DNA of 64,000 nt from Rhodococcus tukisamuensis NBRC 100609 (GCF_001894985.1 NZ_BCXG01000015.1:61927-125926); one strand, 5' to 3'. Shown: positions 44,205 to 54,292, counted from the stretch's first letter. The notes: generated by a model from the letters alone, not told the origin. Translations and numbers: made by a program.

Positions 44205-45704
44205 CTAGGGGATGCGGCCCACCGACTCCCCCGCCGGGTCTCCTGCGGACGCGAAGCTCATCGAGTCCGCAACCGAACCGTGACGCAACGTGACCAGGTC
44301 GCGGAAGAAGTTCATCCGCAGCCGCCACGGCGGCGCGTCGCCCTGCTTCGGGAAACTGTCGACCGTGCGCAGCACGTACCCGGCAGCGAAGTCGAGGAAC
44401 GGCTCCTCTCCCACCGCGGGGTCACGACGCGGCACGCAGGACGCGTAGCCGCCGGCGTCCATGTGGCCCAGCAGGCGAACGACGTACTCGCACACCAGGT
44501 CCGCCTTGAGGGTCCACGACGCGTTGGTGTACCCGACGACGAACGCGAAATTCGGTACCCCGCTGAGCATCATGCCCTTGTAGGCCATGGTCTCCGGGAG
44601 CGACACCGTGTCGCCGTCGACGACGATCTCGATGCCGCCGAACGCGATCAGGTTCAGGCCCGTCGCGGTCACGACGATGTCCGCCGGTAGCCGCTTACCC
44701 GACCGCAACGTGAGGCCGAATTCGGTGAAGGTGACGATGTGGTCGGTCTCGATCTCGACGTCGCCGCGCCGTAGGGCGCGGAACAGGTCGCCGTCGGGGA
44801 CCAGGCACAGACGCTGGTCCCACGGGTCGTACCGCGGCGCGAGATGGGTGTCGATGTCGAAACCCTCACCCACCCGGCCGACCTGGGCCCGCCGGATCAG
44901 AGCCCGCGCGGCCCGCGGGAACCGTTGGCACAGCTCGTAGACCGCCACCGAGCGGGTGATGTTCTTGGCCCGGGCCACCGCGTAGGCGGCGCGGGTGGGC
45001 AGCACCCGGCGCAGCGCCGAGGCCATGGCGTCCTTCGCCGGCGCGGCCACGATGTAGGTGGGTGAACGCTGCAGGATCGTCACCCGCGCACCCAGTTCCG
45101 CCAGGGCGGGCCCCAGCGTGACGGCGGTCGCGCCGCTGCCGATGACGACCACCCGCTTGCCGGCGCAGTCGAGGTCCTCGGGCCAGTGCTGGGGGTGGAC
45201 GACCCGGCCCGCGAACTGATCGACACCCGCGAAGTACGGCGTGTACCCCTCGTCGTAGCGGTAGTAGCCGCTGCAGGTCATGACGAAACCGGCGGTGAGC
45301 GTGACCCGTTCCCCGGTGTCGCTGCGCCGGGCGTCGATCGTCCACCGACTGTCCGCGCTCGACCACGTGATCCGAGTCACCTGGTGCCGGAAGCGGATGT
45401 TGCGGTCGATCCCCGCGTCCGCGGCTGTGTCCCGGATGTACTGCAGGATCGACGGGCCGTCGGCGATCGCCTTGCCCCCGGTCCACGGCCGGAACCGGTA
45501 ACCGAGGGTGTACATGTCGGAGTCGGACCGGATCCCCGGGTAGCGGAACAGGTCCCAGGTGCCGCCGATGCTCTCGCGCGATTCCAGGATCGTGTAGGTC
45601 TTGTCCGGGAAGTTCTCCTGCAGATGATGCGCGGCGCCGATTCCGGAGAGTCCGGCCCCGATGATCAAGACGTCGACGTGGTCGGCGGTCGGTTCTGTTC
45701 GCAT
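44205..45704 (-). CDS. EthA-like Baeyer-Villiger monooxygenase (flavoprotein)
   Basis: 499 residues. The first Rossmann motif is VLIIGAGLSGIGAA, the second VVVIGSGATAV. The Baeyer-Villiger fingerprint FAGRVVHPQHWPE (F-x-G-x3-H-x3-W-P) is intact, and ATGLNLIAFGG marks the second FAD/NADPH part. Blocks such as GGTWDLFRYPGIRSDSDMYT and DPWDQRLCLVPDGDLFRA are those of M. tuberculosis EthA, the activator of ethionamide. It should insert oxygen next to a ketone or oxidise a thioamide, using NADPH and O2. The ATG has GGAGGA 9 bases upstream. No EthR-type gene is nearby, but the upstream block is duplicated. Confidence 0.92.
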   Translation of the reverse strand: MRTEPTADHVDVLIIGAGLSGIGAAHHLQENFPDKTYTILESRESIGGTWDLFRYPGIRSDSDMYTLGYRFRPWTGGKAIADGPSILQYIRDTAADAGIDRNIRFRHQVTRITWSSADSRWTIDARRSDTGERVTLTAGFVMTCSGYYRYDEGYTPYFAGVDQFAGRVVHPQHWPEDLDCAGKRVVVIGSGATAVTLGPALAELGARVTILQRSPTYIVAAPAKDAMASALRRVLPTRAAYAVARAKNITRSVAVYELCQRFPRAARALIRRAQVGRVGEGFDIDTHLAPRYDPWDQRLCLVPDGDLFRALRRGDVEIETDHIVTFTEFGLTLRSGKRLPADIVVTATGLNLIAFGGIEIVVDGDTVSLPETMAYKGMMLSGVPNFAFVVGYTNASWTLKADLVCEYVVRLLGHMDAGGYASCVPRRDPAVGEEPFLDFAAGYVLRTVDSFPKQGDAPPWRLRMNFFRDLVTLRHGSVADSMSFASAGDPAGESVGRIP

Positions 45705-45783
45705 CGCGTGGCGTCCTCCGCTCTTGCTCGTCGAGCCGTGTCAATACTAGTCAACACGTAAACCCCCCAGCCGGGTGCAGAGC
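45696..45783. repeat. 88-bp direct repeat, copy 2 (upstream region of the EthA-like gene)
   Basis: This copy contains the EthA-like start codon (45702-45704), its Shine-Dalgarno, and upstream TTGACTAGTATTGACAC, two TTGAC half-sites 10 bp apart. The core on the plus strand, GTCAACACGTAA, is unchanged in copy 1. The TTGAC half-sites recall, loosely, the EthR operator region of mycobacteria. The divergent SMP-30 gene starts 138 bases further on. Confidence 0.8.
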
Positions 45784-45920
45784 TCAGGCCCGCAGCTCGT
45801 CCAGTCCCGCAGCCCATCGGGGCGAGTCACCCCTGGTCCCCAGGCGGCCTCGCACCGATGAGTTTCGCCCGCTCGAGACGTCTACCTCCCCTGAACGACA
45901 GCCGGAGGCGGATCATACGA

Positions 45921-46781
45921 ATGATGCAGACACTGGCGAACGGCTTCGGCCAGCTGGAATCCCCACGCTGGCACGACGGCCGACTGTGGTTCGCGGACTG
46001 GACGGCCGGGGTGATCCACGCGATCGACCCGGCGGGCCGGATCGAGGCCGTGGTCGAGCATCGGTCGTTGCCGCTGTGCTTCGACTTCCTGCCCGACGGT
46101 GCACCGGTGCTCGCCTCGGGCCCCGAGCGGGCGCTGCTCCGCCTGTCCCCGGACCGGACCCTCACGCGCTACGCGGACCTGTCGGCGCTGTCGCCGTACG
46201 GCAGCAACGACATCGTCGTCGACGGCCGGGGCAACACCTACGTCAACAACGTCAACTTCGAGTTCGCCGCGGGGCCTCCCGCGGGTGAGTGCGCGCCGGG
46301 ATTCGTGGCACTGGTTTCGACGGACGGGCGCGTCCGCGTTGTCGCCGACGACCTGGCCTTCCCGAACGGCATGGCGGTCACTGCCGACAACGCCACCCTC
46401 GTCGTCGCCGAGTCCTACCGTCACCAGCTGACCGCCTTCGACATCGCGGCCGACGGTTCGCTGACGAACCGCCGCGTGTGGGCCGACGTCGGCAACCACT
46501 CACCGGACGGCATCTGCCTCGACGGCGAAGGCGCCGCCTGGTACGCGGACGTCGGCGACCGGTGCTGCGTGCGGGTCGCGGAGGGCGGTCAGGTGCTCGA
46601 TCGGGTGCAACTCGACCGGGGCGCGTTCGCCTGCGCGCTCGGCGGGGCGGACGGCGCCACCCTCTTCGTCGTCGCGGCGCGGTGGCCCGGGGCCGAGCGG
46701 TTCACGGACCACACGGCATGGGACGGCACCGTGGTCAGTACCCCCGCGCCGGCGCCGGGGGCCGGGTGGCCTGGGGCCTGA
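45921..46781 (+). CDS. SMP-30/gluconolactonase/LRE-family hydrolase
   Basis: 286 residues from the ATG at 45921 (a second ATG follows directly); GGAGG lies 12 bases upstream, a long spacing. Six-bladed propeller signatures are present: LESPRWHDGRLWFADWTAG with the metal Glu, GSNDIVVDGRGNTYVNN, AFPNGMAVTADNATLVVAES and NHSPDGICLDGEGAAWYADV with the Asp. Members hydrolyse lactones with a divalent metal. Divergent from a Baeyer-Villiger monooxygenase, it could open the lactone that enzyme makes from a cyclic ketone. Confidence 0.88.
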   Translation: MMQTLANGFGQLESPRWHDGRLWFADWTAGVIHAIDPAGRIEAVVEHRSLPLCFDFLPDGAPVLASGPERALLRLSPDRTLTRYADLSALSPYGSNDIVVDGRGNTYVNNVNFEFAAGPPAGECAPGFVALVSTDGRVRVVADDLAFPNGMAVTADNATLVVAESYRHQLTAFDIAADGSLTNRRVWADVGNHSPDGICLDGEGAAWYADVGDRCCVRVAEGGQVLDRVQLDRGAFACALGGADGATLFVVAARWPGAERFTDHTAWDGTVVSTPAPAPGAGWPGA

Positions 46782-46804
46782 CTCACGTCGGCGCCCGGCC
46801 TGTG

Positions 46805-47578
46805 TCACTGCGGCGGCGCCGACCAGGGATCGTCGTCGAGCAGTGCCCGCAGGGTGAGGTCCCAGCTGCGGGAACCGCGGGAGAGGAAGTCGTTGTGCCC
46901 CTCGCCCGGCACCTCCCAGAACGCCACCGTGTCCCCGGCCGCCGCCGCGGCGTCCCGGTACGCGCGGCTGGCGGCGGCGGGTACCTGGACATCCTCCGCG
47001 CCGTGAATGCAGACCGCCGGAACGCCGATCGGGACCCGGTACACGGGCGAGGCGTCGCGATAGAGCTCCGGCGCGTCCTCGTACCGGGCGCCGAAGAACG
47101 CCGCCAGGGCGGCACCGGCGGTGCGACCGGCCGCCCGCGCGGCCAGGTCCATCGCACCCGCCTGCGCGACGACCCGCTCGGGGCGGATCTGGGAATCCCG
47201 TTGCCCGGCAACCCACAACGCCAGCTGCGCGCCCGCGGAGTGCCCGACCACCCGGACGTTGCCGAGGTCGAGCGGGATCGGCGACAGGCCGGGCAGCACG
47301 CCGCCGACCGCGGCCAGCGCGGCCTCGATATCGGCACTGGTCTGCTCCCAGCCGCCACCAGCGCCGACCCGGCGGTACTCGACGTTCCACGACGCCACCC
47401 CGAGCCGAGACAGTTCGATCGCGAGGGCGGTCGCCAGGTTCAGGTGGAAGTCGGCGCTCCAGTAGCCGCCGTGGACGAGCATCACCACCGGCACGGGCTC
47501 GGTGACCGGGACGGAGGGCAGGTACAGGTGCCCGAACTGCTGCGGCTCGGGTCCGTAGTCGACGCGTTGACGGGGCAC
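46805..47578 (-). CDS. Alpha/beta-hydrolase, kynurenine-formamidase-like esterase
   Basis: 257 residues from the GTG at 47578, which has AGGA 6 bases upstream and starts 2 bases after the rsmE stop. The HGGYW oxyanion motif of arylformamidase-type enzymes is present (VVMLVHGGYWSADFHLN). The nucleophile is in GHSAGAQLALW, the acid in IHGAEDVQVP and the histidine in GEGHNDFLS. It likely hydrolyses an acylamide or ester. It is cotranscribed with rsmE. Confidence 0.85.
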   Translation of the reverse strand: MPRQRVDYGPEPQQFGHLYLPSVPVTEPVPVVMLVHGGYWSADFHLNLATALAIELSRLGVASWNVEYRRVGAGGGWEQTSADIEAALAAVGGVLPGLSPIPLDLGNVRVVGHSAGAQLALWVAGQRDSQIRPERVVAQAGAMDLAARAAGRTAGAALAAFFGARYEDAPELYRDASPVYRVPIGVPAVCIHGAEDVQVPAAASRAYRDAAAAAGDTVAFWEVPGEGHNDFLSRGSRSWDLTLRALLDDDPWSAPPQ

Positions 47579-47580
47579 CG

Positions 47581-48345
47581 CTAGTCCTGCAGGGGCCGCG
47601 CGGACCAGCGGTCGGTCAGCACACCGAGCGCGCCGAGCGCCACCGCGGCCGCCGTCGAGGTCCGCAGCACCGTCGGGCCCAGCCGCACCGCGACCGCGCC
47701 GGCCGCCGTCAGCGCCTCGACCTCCGAGCCGTCCAGGCCGCCCTCCGGGCCGACCACCAGCACCACTTCCGCCACGTCCGCCAGCTCGAGCCCGGCGAGC
47801 GCGGTGGTGGCCGACTCGTGCAGCACCCCCACCACCCCGCCGGACGCCGTCACGCGGCGCACCAACTCGACCACCGCGGCGGTGCGGTGCAGTTCGGTGA
47901 CCTCCGGAATGTGTGCGCGCCGTGACTGTTTCGCCGCGGCAACCGCCACCGCGCGCCAGCGGGCGACGCCCTTGTCCGCCTTCGGCCCCTCCCAGCGGGC
48001 GACGCAGCGCGCGGACTGCCACGGCACGATGGCGTCGACGCCGGCCTCGGTGGCCAGTTCGACGGCCAGCTCGGAGCGCTCGGCCTTCGGCAGCGCCTGC
48101 ACCAGCGTCACCGTCGGCGTCGCGGGCGGCAGGCTGTCGCGTTCGCCGACCTCGAGGTCGAGCCGGTCCTTGCCGACCGCGACCACCACGGCCCGCGCGA
48201 TGCCGCCGTGGCCGTCGGAGAGCACCAGGTGCTCACCCACCCGGATCCGGCGCACCGTGGCGGCGTGCCTGCCCTCCTTGCCGTCGAGCACCGCCGGCTG
48301 ACCGGCGGCGGGCAGCGGGTCCAGGTAGAAGACCGTCGCGGCCAT
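47581..48345 (-). CDS. rsmE: 16S rRNA m3U1498 methyltransferase RsmE
   Basis: 254 residues. The N-terminal PUA-like part ([19 protein letters not shown]) and the SPOUT knot ([37 protein letters not shown]) are complete. It methylates U1498 of 16S rRNA with SAM. It follows dnaJ2 and hrcA in the conserved actinobacterial order. Confidence 0.95.
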   Translation of the reverse strand: MAATVFYLDPLPAAGQPAVLDGKEGRHAATVRRIRVGEHLVLSDGHGGIARAVVVAVGKDRLDLEVGERDSLPPATPTVTLVQALPKAERSELAVELATEAGVDAIVPWQSARCVARWEGPKADKGVARWRAVAVAAAKQSRRAHIPEVTELHRTAAVVELVRRVTASGGVVGVLHESATTALAGLELADVAEVVLVVGPEGGLDGSEVEALTAAGAVAVRLGPTVLRTSTAAAVALGALGVLTDRWSARPLQD

Positions 48346-48382
48346 CGGTCAGACCCCGCCCTGTGCGGCCGGCATCCGTCCG

Positions 48383-49537
48383 TCAGCGGCCACTGAACGC
48401 GTCCCGCAGTCGGGAGAAGAGTCCGCCGTTGTGCTGCGAACCGGTGGTCACGACCTCGGCGTGGTCCTTGTCGCGCAGGTCCTTGAACTCGCGCAAGGCC
48501 GCGGCCTGCTTGCCGTCCAGGCGCGAGGGCACCACGACCTCGAGGTGGGCGTGCAGGTCGCCGCGCACGCCGGAGCGCAGCTTCGGCATGCCGTGCCCGC
48601 GCACCGACTCGACCGTGCCGGGCTGGGTGCCCGCCGGGATGTCGATCTCCGTCGGCCCGTCGAGGATGGTGTCGACGACGACCTTGGTGCCCAGTGCGGC
48701 GTCGGCCATCGGCACCCGGATGGTGCAGTGCAGGTCCTCGCCGTCGCGCACGAAGGTCTCGTGGGGCTGCTCGCTGATCTCGACGTACAGGTCGCCGGAC
48801 GGTCCGCCGCCGGGACCGACCTCGCCCTGCGACGCCAGCCGGATCCGCATGCCGCTGCTCACGCCGACCGGGACCTTCACCGCGATGTCGCGGCGGGCCC
48901 GGACCCGGCCGTCGCCGCCGCACTTGTGGCAGGGGTCGGGGATGGTCTCGCCCGCGCCGCGGCAGGTGGGGCACGGCCGCGACGTCATCACCTGGCCGAG
49001 GAACGAACGCTGCACCGACTGCACCTCGCCGGCGCCGGCGCAGGTCTCGCAGGTGACGGGCTTGGAGTCGCCGTTGGTGCCGGAGCCGGTGCAGCTGTCG
49101 CACAGGATCGCGGTGTCGACGGTGATGTGCTTGGTCACGCCCGTCGCGCACTCGTCGAGCGTCAGCTTGGTGCGCAGCAGCGAGTCCGCGCCGGGCTGGA
49201 CGCGGCCGCGCGGGCCGCGGGCGGCGCCGCCACCGCCGCCGAAGAACGCCTCGAACACGTCGCCGAGACCGCCGCCGAAGCCGGCACCGCCGAAACCGCC
49301 GGCGCCCCCGCCGCCGCCCTGCGCGAGCGGGTCGCCGCCGAGGTCGACGATGCGCCGCTTCTCCGGGTCGGAGAGCACCTCGTAGGCGGTGGAGATGTCC
49401 TTGAACCGGGCCTGCGCGGACTCGTCGGGGTTGACGTCGGGATGCAGCTCCCGGGCCAGCTTGCGGTACGCCCGCTTGATCTCCTGGTCGGTCGCCTTGG
49501 ATCCGACTCCCAGCAATCCGTAGTAGTCCCGTGCCAC
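48383..49537 (-). CDS. dnaJ2: Chaperone DnaJ (DnaJ2)
   Basis: 384 residues from the GTG at 49537 ([16 protein letters not shown] follows). The J domain has the HPD tripeptide (ELHPDVN). A Gly/Phe-rich linker follows, then four zinc repeats [24 protein letters not shown] and CHKCGGDG, and the C-terminal substrate domain. It stimulates DnaK. It lies 98 bases downstream of hrcA in the same direction. Confidence 0.96.
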   Translation of the reverse strand: MARDYYGLLGVGSKATDQEIKRAYRKLARELHPDVNPDESAQARFKDISTAYEVLSDPEKRRIVDLGGDPLAQGGGGGAGGFGGAGFGGGLGDVFEAFFGGGGGAARGPRGRVQPGADSLLRTKLTLDECATGVTKHITVDTAILCDSCTGSGTNGDSKPVTCETCAGAGEVQSVQRSFLGQVMTSRPCPTCRGAGETIPDPCHKCGGDGRVRARRDIAVKVPVGVSSGMRIRLASQGEVGPGGGPSGDLYVEISEQPHETFVRDGEDLHCTIRVPMADAALGTKVVVDTILDGPTEIDIPAGTQPGTVESVRGHGMPKLRSGVRGDLHAHLEVVVPSRLDGKQAAALREFKDLRDKDHAEVVTTGSQHNGGLFSRLRDAFSGR

Positions 49538-49635
49538 GTTCTCGTCTCTCACCCTCGTTGGTTGATCAGCATGAAGAAAAATCGGTCAGTAAGCGGGCCC
49601 GACCGGGCCCGGGACGCGCGAAGTCCGCGCGTGGT

Positions 49636-50670
49636 TCAACGCTCGGCGAGCACCTCGCCGATGTACCTGGCAACCGCGGCCACCGAGGCGATTGTTCCCG
49701 GGTAGTCCATCCGGGTGGGGCCCAGCACACCCACGCCGCCGAAGCGGGTGCTCGCGGTGCCGTAGCCGGTGGTGATGACGGAGGTGCCGCGGATCTCCTC
49801 GACCTGCGTCTCCTCGCCGATCCGGACGGTCACGGTGCCGGCGTCGCCGGTCGCGGCCAGCAGCTTGAGCACGATCACCTGCTCCTCGAGCGCCTCGAGG
49901 ACGGAGCGCATCGAGCCGGGGAAGCCGGTGAAGTCGGCGGCGTTGCGCGTCAGGTTCGCGGTGCCGCCGAGCACCAGCCGCTCCTCCGGGTGCTCGACGA
50001 GGGTCTCGATCAGCACGGTCGCCGACCGCACCACCGCGTTGCGCAGGTGGTCGGGGGCGTCGGCCGCCAGCTCCGAGACGGCGATGGACGCCGCCGCGAG
50101 CTTCTTGCCCTCCAGGGCGCCGCCGAGCAGGTCCCGCAGCCGGGCCAGGTTCTCGTCGTCGATGGTGTCGCCCAGTTCGACGATCCGCTGGTCCACCCGG
50201 CCGGAGTCGGTGATCAGCACCAGCAGCAGCCGGGCCGGGGTCAGCGCGACCACCTCGAGGTGCCGCACCGACGACGCCGACAGCGTCGGGTACTGCACGA
50301 CGGCGACCTGGCGGGTCAGCTGCGCCAGCAGCCGGACGCCGCGCCGGAGCACGTCGTCCAGGTCGACGCCGGACTCGAGGAACTCGAGGATGGCCCGGCG
50401 CTCGGCCGGCGAGAGCGGCTTGACGTCGGCGATCCGGTCGACGAACTGCCGGTAGCCCTTGTCGGTGGGCACGCGGCCGGAGCTGGTGTGCGGCTGGGCG
50501 ATGTAGCCCTCGGCCTCGAGCACCGCCATGTCGTTGCGGATGGTCGCGCTGGACACCCCGAGGTTGTGCCGCTCCACGAGTGCCTTCGAGCCGATCGGCT
50601 CCTGGGTGGCGACGTAGTCGGCGACGATCGCCCGCAGCACCTCGAATCGTCGGTCCTCGGTACTCGACAC
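49636..50670 (-). CDS. hrcA: Heat-inducible transcription repressor HrcA
   Basis: 344 residues from the GTG at 50670 with GGAGGTGA 6 bases upstream. The N-terminal winged helix ([38 protein letters not shown]) and the C-terminal domain ([20 protein letters not shown]) are conserved. HrcA represses groE genes through CIRCE sites. I see no CIRCE copy upstream of this gene, so it may not be autoregulated. Confidence 0.95.
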   Translation of the reverse strand: MSSTEDRRFEVLRAIVADYVATQEPIGSKALVERHNLGVSSATIRNDMAVLEAEGYIAQPHTSSGRVPTDKGYRQFVDRIADVKPLSPAERRAILEFLESGVDLDDVLRRGVRLLAQLTRQVAVVQYPTLSASSVRHLEVVALTPARLLLVLITDSGRVDQRIVELGDTIDDENLARLRDLLGGALEGKKLAAASIAVSELAADAPDHLRNAVVRSATVLIETLVEHPEERLVLGGTANLTRNAADFTGFPGSMRSVLEALEEQVIVLKLLAATGDAGTVTVRIGEETQVEEIRGTSVITTGYGTASTRFGGVGVLGPTRMDYPGTIASVAAVARYIGEVLAER

Positions 50671-50873
50671 GCCGGCTCACCTCCGTTTCCCGGATCACAC
50701 CGCCGGATTCCCGGCGACAGTCGTCCCTGTGTAGCAGGGGTGCGCACACCCCGCTGTCAGTAACCACTCTAGTAGCCGGTCACGACCGCCCCGTGGAGGC
50801 CTTACTGTGGGTGGCTGCGCGACACAGACAAGTGCCCGACGGCACACCACCGACTACGGCGACGGATGCATCG

Positions 50874-51179
50874 ATGATTTTCAAGGGCGTGAGGGACGGC
50901 AAGCCATACCCCGAGCACGGGTTGTCGGTCCGTGACTGGTCGAAGATCCCACCGCGCCAGGTGCGCCTGGACGAGATCGTCACCACCACCAAGGTGCTCG
51001 AGCTGGACCGGCTGCTGTCCGAGGACTCCACCTTCTACGGCGACCTGTTCCCGCACGCGGTCCAGTGGGACGGCGTGATCTACCTCGAGGACGGCCTGCA
51101 CCGGGCGGTCCGCTCGGCGCTGCGCAACCGCGTCGTGCTGCACGCGCGGGTGTTCGACTACGACGCCATCCGCGCCTGA
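50874..51179 (+). CDS. Small conserved protein (Rv2375-like), ParB-N/VapB-annotated type
   Basis: 101 residues from the ATG at 50874. The sequence GKPYPEHGLSVRDWSKIPPR, then VTTTKVLELDRLLSEDSTFY and YLEDGLHRAVRSALRNR, is highly conserved next to hrcA in mycolic-acid genera. The block DGLHRAVRSA resembles the DGHHR motif of ParB N-terminal/sulfiredoxin-like folds. Databases often label it as a VapB-type antitoxin, but no toxin gene is adjacent, so I do not adopt that. It is divergent from hrcA. Confidence 0.78.
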   Translation: MIFKGVRDGKPYPEHGLSVRDWSKIPPRQVRLDEIVTTTKVLELDRLLSEDSTFYGDLFPHAVQWDGVIYLEDGLHRAVRSALRNRVVLHARVFDYDAIRA

Positions 51180-51198
51180 CGACCCGCCAGGTCCGAGC

Positions 51199-54093
51199 TC
51201 ACTTCCCGGCCGTCTGGTACGCGTCGATCGCCTTCTGCAGCCGGTCGACCGCCTCCCGGAGCTGCGCGATCGCCGCATCGAGTGCGGCCTTGGCCGGGTC
51301 GGGCGGTGCGGGTGCGGCCGTCGGCGGCAGGGCGGGAGCACCCGGGATCGGCGGCGGCTGCCCGGGGTGCCCGCCGGGCGGGGTCGCGACGTTGCCCGTC
51401 CCGGAGCCGAAGATCTGGTCGAGCGCCTCCCCGAGCGTCGGGGCGTACCCCACCCGGACCCCGCCCGTGGCGCCCGGTTCCCGGTAGCTGACCAGCATCC
51501 GGGCAAGCTGCGGGAAGGTCGAGACGTTCTGCGCCGACGCTATCCGCTCGGTGAACAGCGGCTCCACATAGAGCGCCCCACCGTCGGCGATCGGCAGCGT
51601 CAGCAGGTTGCCGTACTGGATCCGGTTCGACCGCTCCAGCAGGGTGCGCTCGGACGCCACCCGGGTGTCCGAGATCATCGAGTTCTGGATCTGCTGCGGT
51701 CCCTGCGTCAGGGCGTCCGTCGGCAGCTGGAGGACGGTGATCTTGCCGTAGTCCGCCGGGTCCGAGTTCGCCGAGATGTAGGCGGCGAGGAACTCGCGCC
51801 GGAAGCCCACCATCGCGCTCGCGAGACGGAACGACGGCGCCGCGGTCTGCTGGTCGCCGACGAGCACGTAGAACGGCATCTGGTACGGGTTGGTCTCGAC
51901 CGTCGGGTCGCTCGGCACACCCCAGAAGGCGTTCGTGGTGAAGAACTCTCGCGGGTCGTCGACGTGGTACTTCGCCAGCATCTCGCGCTGGATCTTGAAC
52001 AGGTCCTCCGGGTACCGGAAGTGGGCCCTGAGCTCGTCGGGGACGGAGTCCGCGGGTCGCACCGTGCCCGGGAAGGCGCTCATCCACGCCTTGAGCACCG
52101 GGTCCTGGCGATCGACCTGGTACAGCGTCACGGTGCCGTCGTAGGCATCGACTGTGGCCTTCACCGAGTTCCGGATGTAGGACACCTCCGCGCCCGGCTG
52201 GTTGGGCGGGTTGCCGACCGCGAGGGCGTCGAGCGAGCTCCGCTGCGCGTACGGGTAGTTGTCCACTGCGGTGTAGGCGTCGACGATCCACACGATGCGG
52301 CCGCCGACCACGGCCGGGTAGGGGTCGTGGTCGGCGGTCAGCCACGGCGCCACCAGGTGCACGCGTTCGGTCGGGTCACGGTTGAAGATGATCTTCGAGC
52401 CGGGCCCGATCGCCTTCGAGAACACGATGTTGCGCTCGGTGTACTCGAGGGCGAACGCCACGCGGTTGAACCAGTTGCCGATCGGGACGCCGCCGGACCC
52501 CGCGTAGGTGTACTTGGCTGCGTCGGTGTCGTACTCGCGCGGTCCGTCACCCGCCGGCCCGCCGACAACGGCGTAGTCGGGATCGGACTTCGCGATCATC
52601 TCGCCGAAGTAGATGCGCGGTTGGTCGACCCGGATCACCTGGTGCCCCGACTCCCCGGTGGCGATGTCGCTCACCGTGTAGACCGGGTAACCGCTGTTGC
52701 TGCTGGACGTGTCGCCGGTCGCCTCGCGAACCGCGGCGTTGACCCGGTTCGCGGGCGCGGCCACGAACCCGTCGCCGTGGGTGTACACCGTGTGCTGGTT
52801 GACCCACTGGGTCTGGTTCCCGCTCAGACTGCTCGGAGTCAGTTCGCGGGCTGCGACGACGTAGTCGCGGAGTTGACCGTCGACGACATACCGATCCAGG
52901 TCCAACGTCGGCGGAAACGCGTAGAAGTTCTTCAGCTGCTGCTGCTGGATGAAGGTGTGCGAGAGCACGTTCGGGTCCAGCAGCCGCGCGTTGGCGAGGG
53001 TGGTCACATCCGCCGGGACGTCGTGCGGCGACTTCGTTCCGATCCCGGGGTAGGCCTGGTACGCGACCTTGTCGGCGCCGATCCCGTAGGCCATCCGGGT
53101 GGCCTCGATGTTGCGTTCTATGTAGGGGCTCTCCCGGTCCGCCGCGTTGGGGCGCACGGAGAACTGTTCGACGGCCAGCGGCCACGCCACACCCACCAGG
53201 AGCGAGGACAACACCAGCAGGATCGCGGTCATCGCCGGGATCCGCAGGTCGCGAACGACGATCGCGGCGAAGAACGCGGCGGCGCAGAGGACCGCGATCG
53301 CGCACAGGATCATCCGCGCCGGCAGCACCGCGTTGATGTCGGTGTAGCCGCCGCCGGTGAAGGTGGGTTCCTTGCGTCCGCTCGACAGCCGCGCGTACCG
53401 ATTGAGCCAGTACGCAACGGCTTTCAGCAGGATCAACGTGCCGAGCAGCACCGCGAGCTGAATCCGCGCGGCCCGCGTGAGCGCGAGGGAGCCCTCGGAC
53501 ACCCGGACTCCCCCGAACAGGGCGTGCGTCCCCAGACTGGCAAGGAAGGCCAGGAACGTCGCGGCGAACAGCCAGTCCAGGGCTGACCGGTAGAAGGGCA
53601 GGTCGAACACGTAGAACCCGACATCGTGACCGAACTGGGGGTCGGCGACGCCGAAGGAACCGCCGTGCAGGAACAGCTGCACCGTCATCCAGCTCGCCTG
53701 CGCGCCGAGTCCGCAGAACAGGCCCACCAGCACCGGAATGCCCAGCCCGAACAGTCGCGGTCGGCGCGCCACGATCGCGCGGAACGCCGCGACCGGGTCG
53801 TCCGGTCCGGCGCGCCCGGCGAGCAGCGGGCGCGACCGGTACGCGAGCAGCACGGCCAGCACCACCGCACCGCCGACGACCACGGCCACCACGAGGAAGA
53901 TCAGCACCCGGGTCGTCAGCACGGTGGCCCAGACGCTGCGGTAGCCGACCTCCCCGAACCACAGCCAGTCGGTGTAGAGCTCCACTACCAGGGGAATGAA
54001 GATCAGCCCGGCGAGGGCCAGCACCGCGAGCAGCAGCAGGATTCGACCGCGCCGCGACAGCGACGGTAGACCGCCTGCGGGCCGCATACCCAC
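51199..54093 (-). CDS. UPF0182 (COG1615) large membrane protein
   Basis: 964 residues. About seven membrane segments occupy the first 310 residues, with typical blocks DWLWFGEVGYRSVWATVL, LHGGSFGVADPQFGHDVGFY and GYTDINAVLPARMIL. A large extracytoplasmic domain follows (YVVAARELTPSSL, NQHTVYTHGDGFVAAPANRV, YTYAGSGGVPIGNW, SYIRNSVKATVDAYDGTVTL). The tail has a Pro-rich linker and a short helical end. The family is universal in actinobacteria and of unknown function. The start is a GTG with a weak site; an ATG two codons later is equally possible. Confidence 0.92.
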   Translation of the reverse strand: MGMRPAGGLPSLSRRGRILLLLAVLALAGLIFIPLVVELYTDWLWFGEVGYRSVWATVLTTRVLIFLVVAVVVGGAVVLAVLLAYRSRPLLAGRAGPDDPVAAFRAIVARRPRLFGLGIPVLVGLFCGLGAQASWMTVQLFLHGGSFGVADPQFGHDVGFYVFDLPFYRSALDWLFAATFLAFLASLGTHALFGGVRVSEGSLALTRAARIQLAVLLGTLILLKAVAYWLNRYARLSSGRKEPTFTGGGYTDINAVLPARMILCAIAVLCAAAFFAAIVVRDLRIPAMTAILLVLSSLLVGVAWPLAVEQFSVRPNAADRESPYIERNIEATRMAYGIGADKVAYQAYPGIGTKSPHDVPADVTTLANARLLDPNVLSHTFIQQQQLKNFYAFPPTLDLDRYVVDGQLRDYVVAARELTPSSLSGNQTQWVNQHTVYTHGDGFVAAPANRVNAAVREATGDTSSSNSGYPVYTVSDIATGESGHQVIRVDQPRIYFGEMIAKSDPDYAVVGGPAGDGPREYDTDAAKYTYAGSGGVPIGNWFNRVAFALEYTERNIVFSKAIGPGSKIIFNRDPTERVHLVAPWLTADHDPYPAVVGGRIVWIVDAYTAVDNYPYAQRSSLDALAVGNPPNQPGAEVSYIRNSVKATVDAYDGTVTLYQVDRQDPVLKAWMSAFPGTVRPADSVPDELRAHFRYPEDLFKIQREMLAKYHVDDPREFFTTNAFWGVPSDPTVETNPYQMPFYVLVGDQQTAAPSFRLASAMVGFRREFLAAYISANSDPADYGKITVLQLPTDALTQGPQQIQNSMISDTRVASERTLLERSNRIQYGNLLTLPIADGGALYVEPLFTERIASAQNVSTFPQLARMLVSYREPGATGGVRVGYAPTLGEALDQIFGSGTGNVATPPGGHPGQPPPIPGAPALPPTAAPAPPDPAKAALDAAIAQLREAVDRLQKAIDAYQTAGK

Positions 54094-54242
54094 TCCCTGA
54101 CCGCATCCCGCCCCAGCTCCGATTCTACGGAGCCGAGCGGTGCCCGGCGGCGCGAAGACACCTGCGCCCAGGTAAGGCAGAACGCGGGAAACCGGTCCTC
54201 CTAAGCTCCCCGTCAGTTCGTGGCCGCAGCCAGTAGGCCGCG

Positions 54243-54279
54243 ACCCCCGCCCGCCCAGGATCCCCGGGCGGGCGGGGGT
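54243..54279 (-). terminator. GC-rich terminator downstream of hemW
   Basis: ACCCCCGCCCGCCC (54243-54256) pairs perfectly with 54266-54279 across a 9-base loop. It begins 14 bases after the hemW stop in transcription direction and separates it from the UPF0182 gene. Confidence 0.75.
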
Positions 54280-54292
54280 GCGTACTGAGGGT

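Noticed and set aside
50671..50873. CIRCE element upstream of hrcA
   Set aside because: No TTAGCACTC/GAGTGCTAA inverted repeat is found; only a TAGAGT-like -10 (minus strand) is seen.
50874..51179. Toxin-antitoxin pair
   Set aside because: Although relatives are sometimes labelled VapB-like, no toxin ORF is adjacent on either strand.
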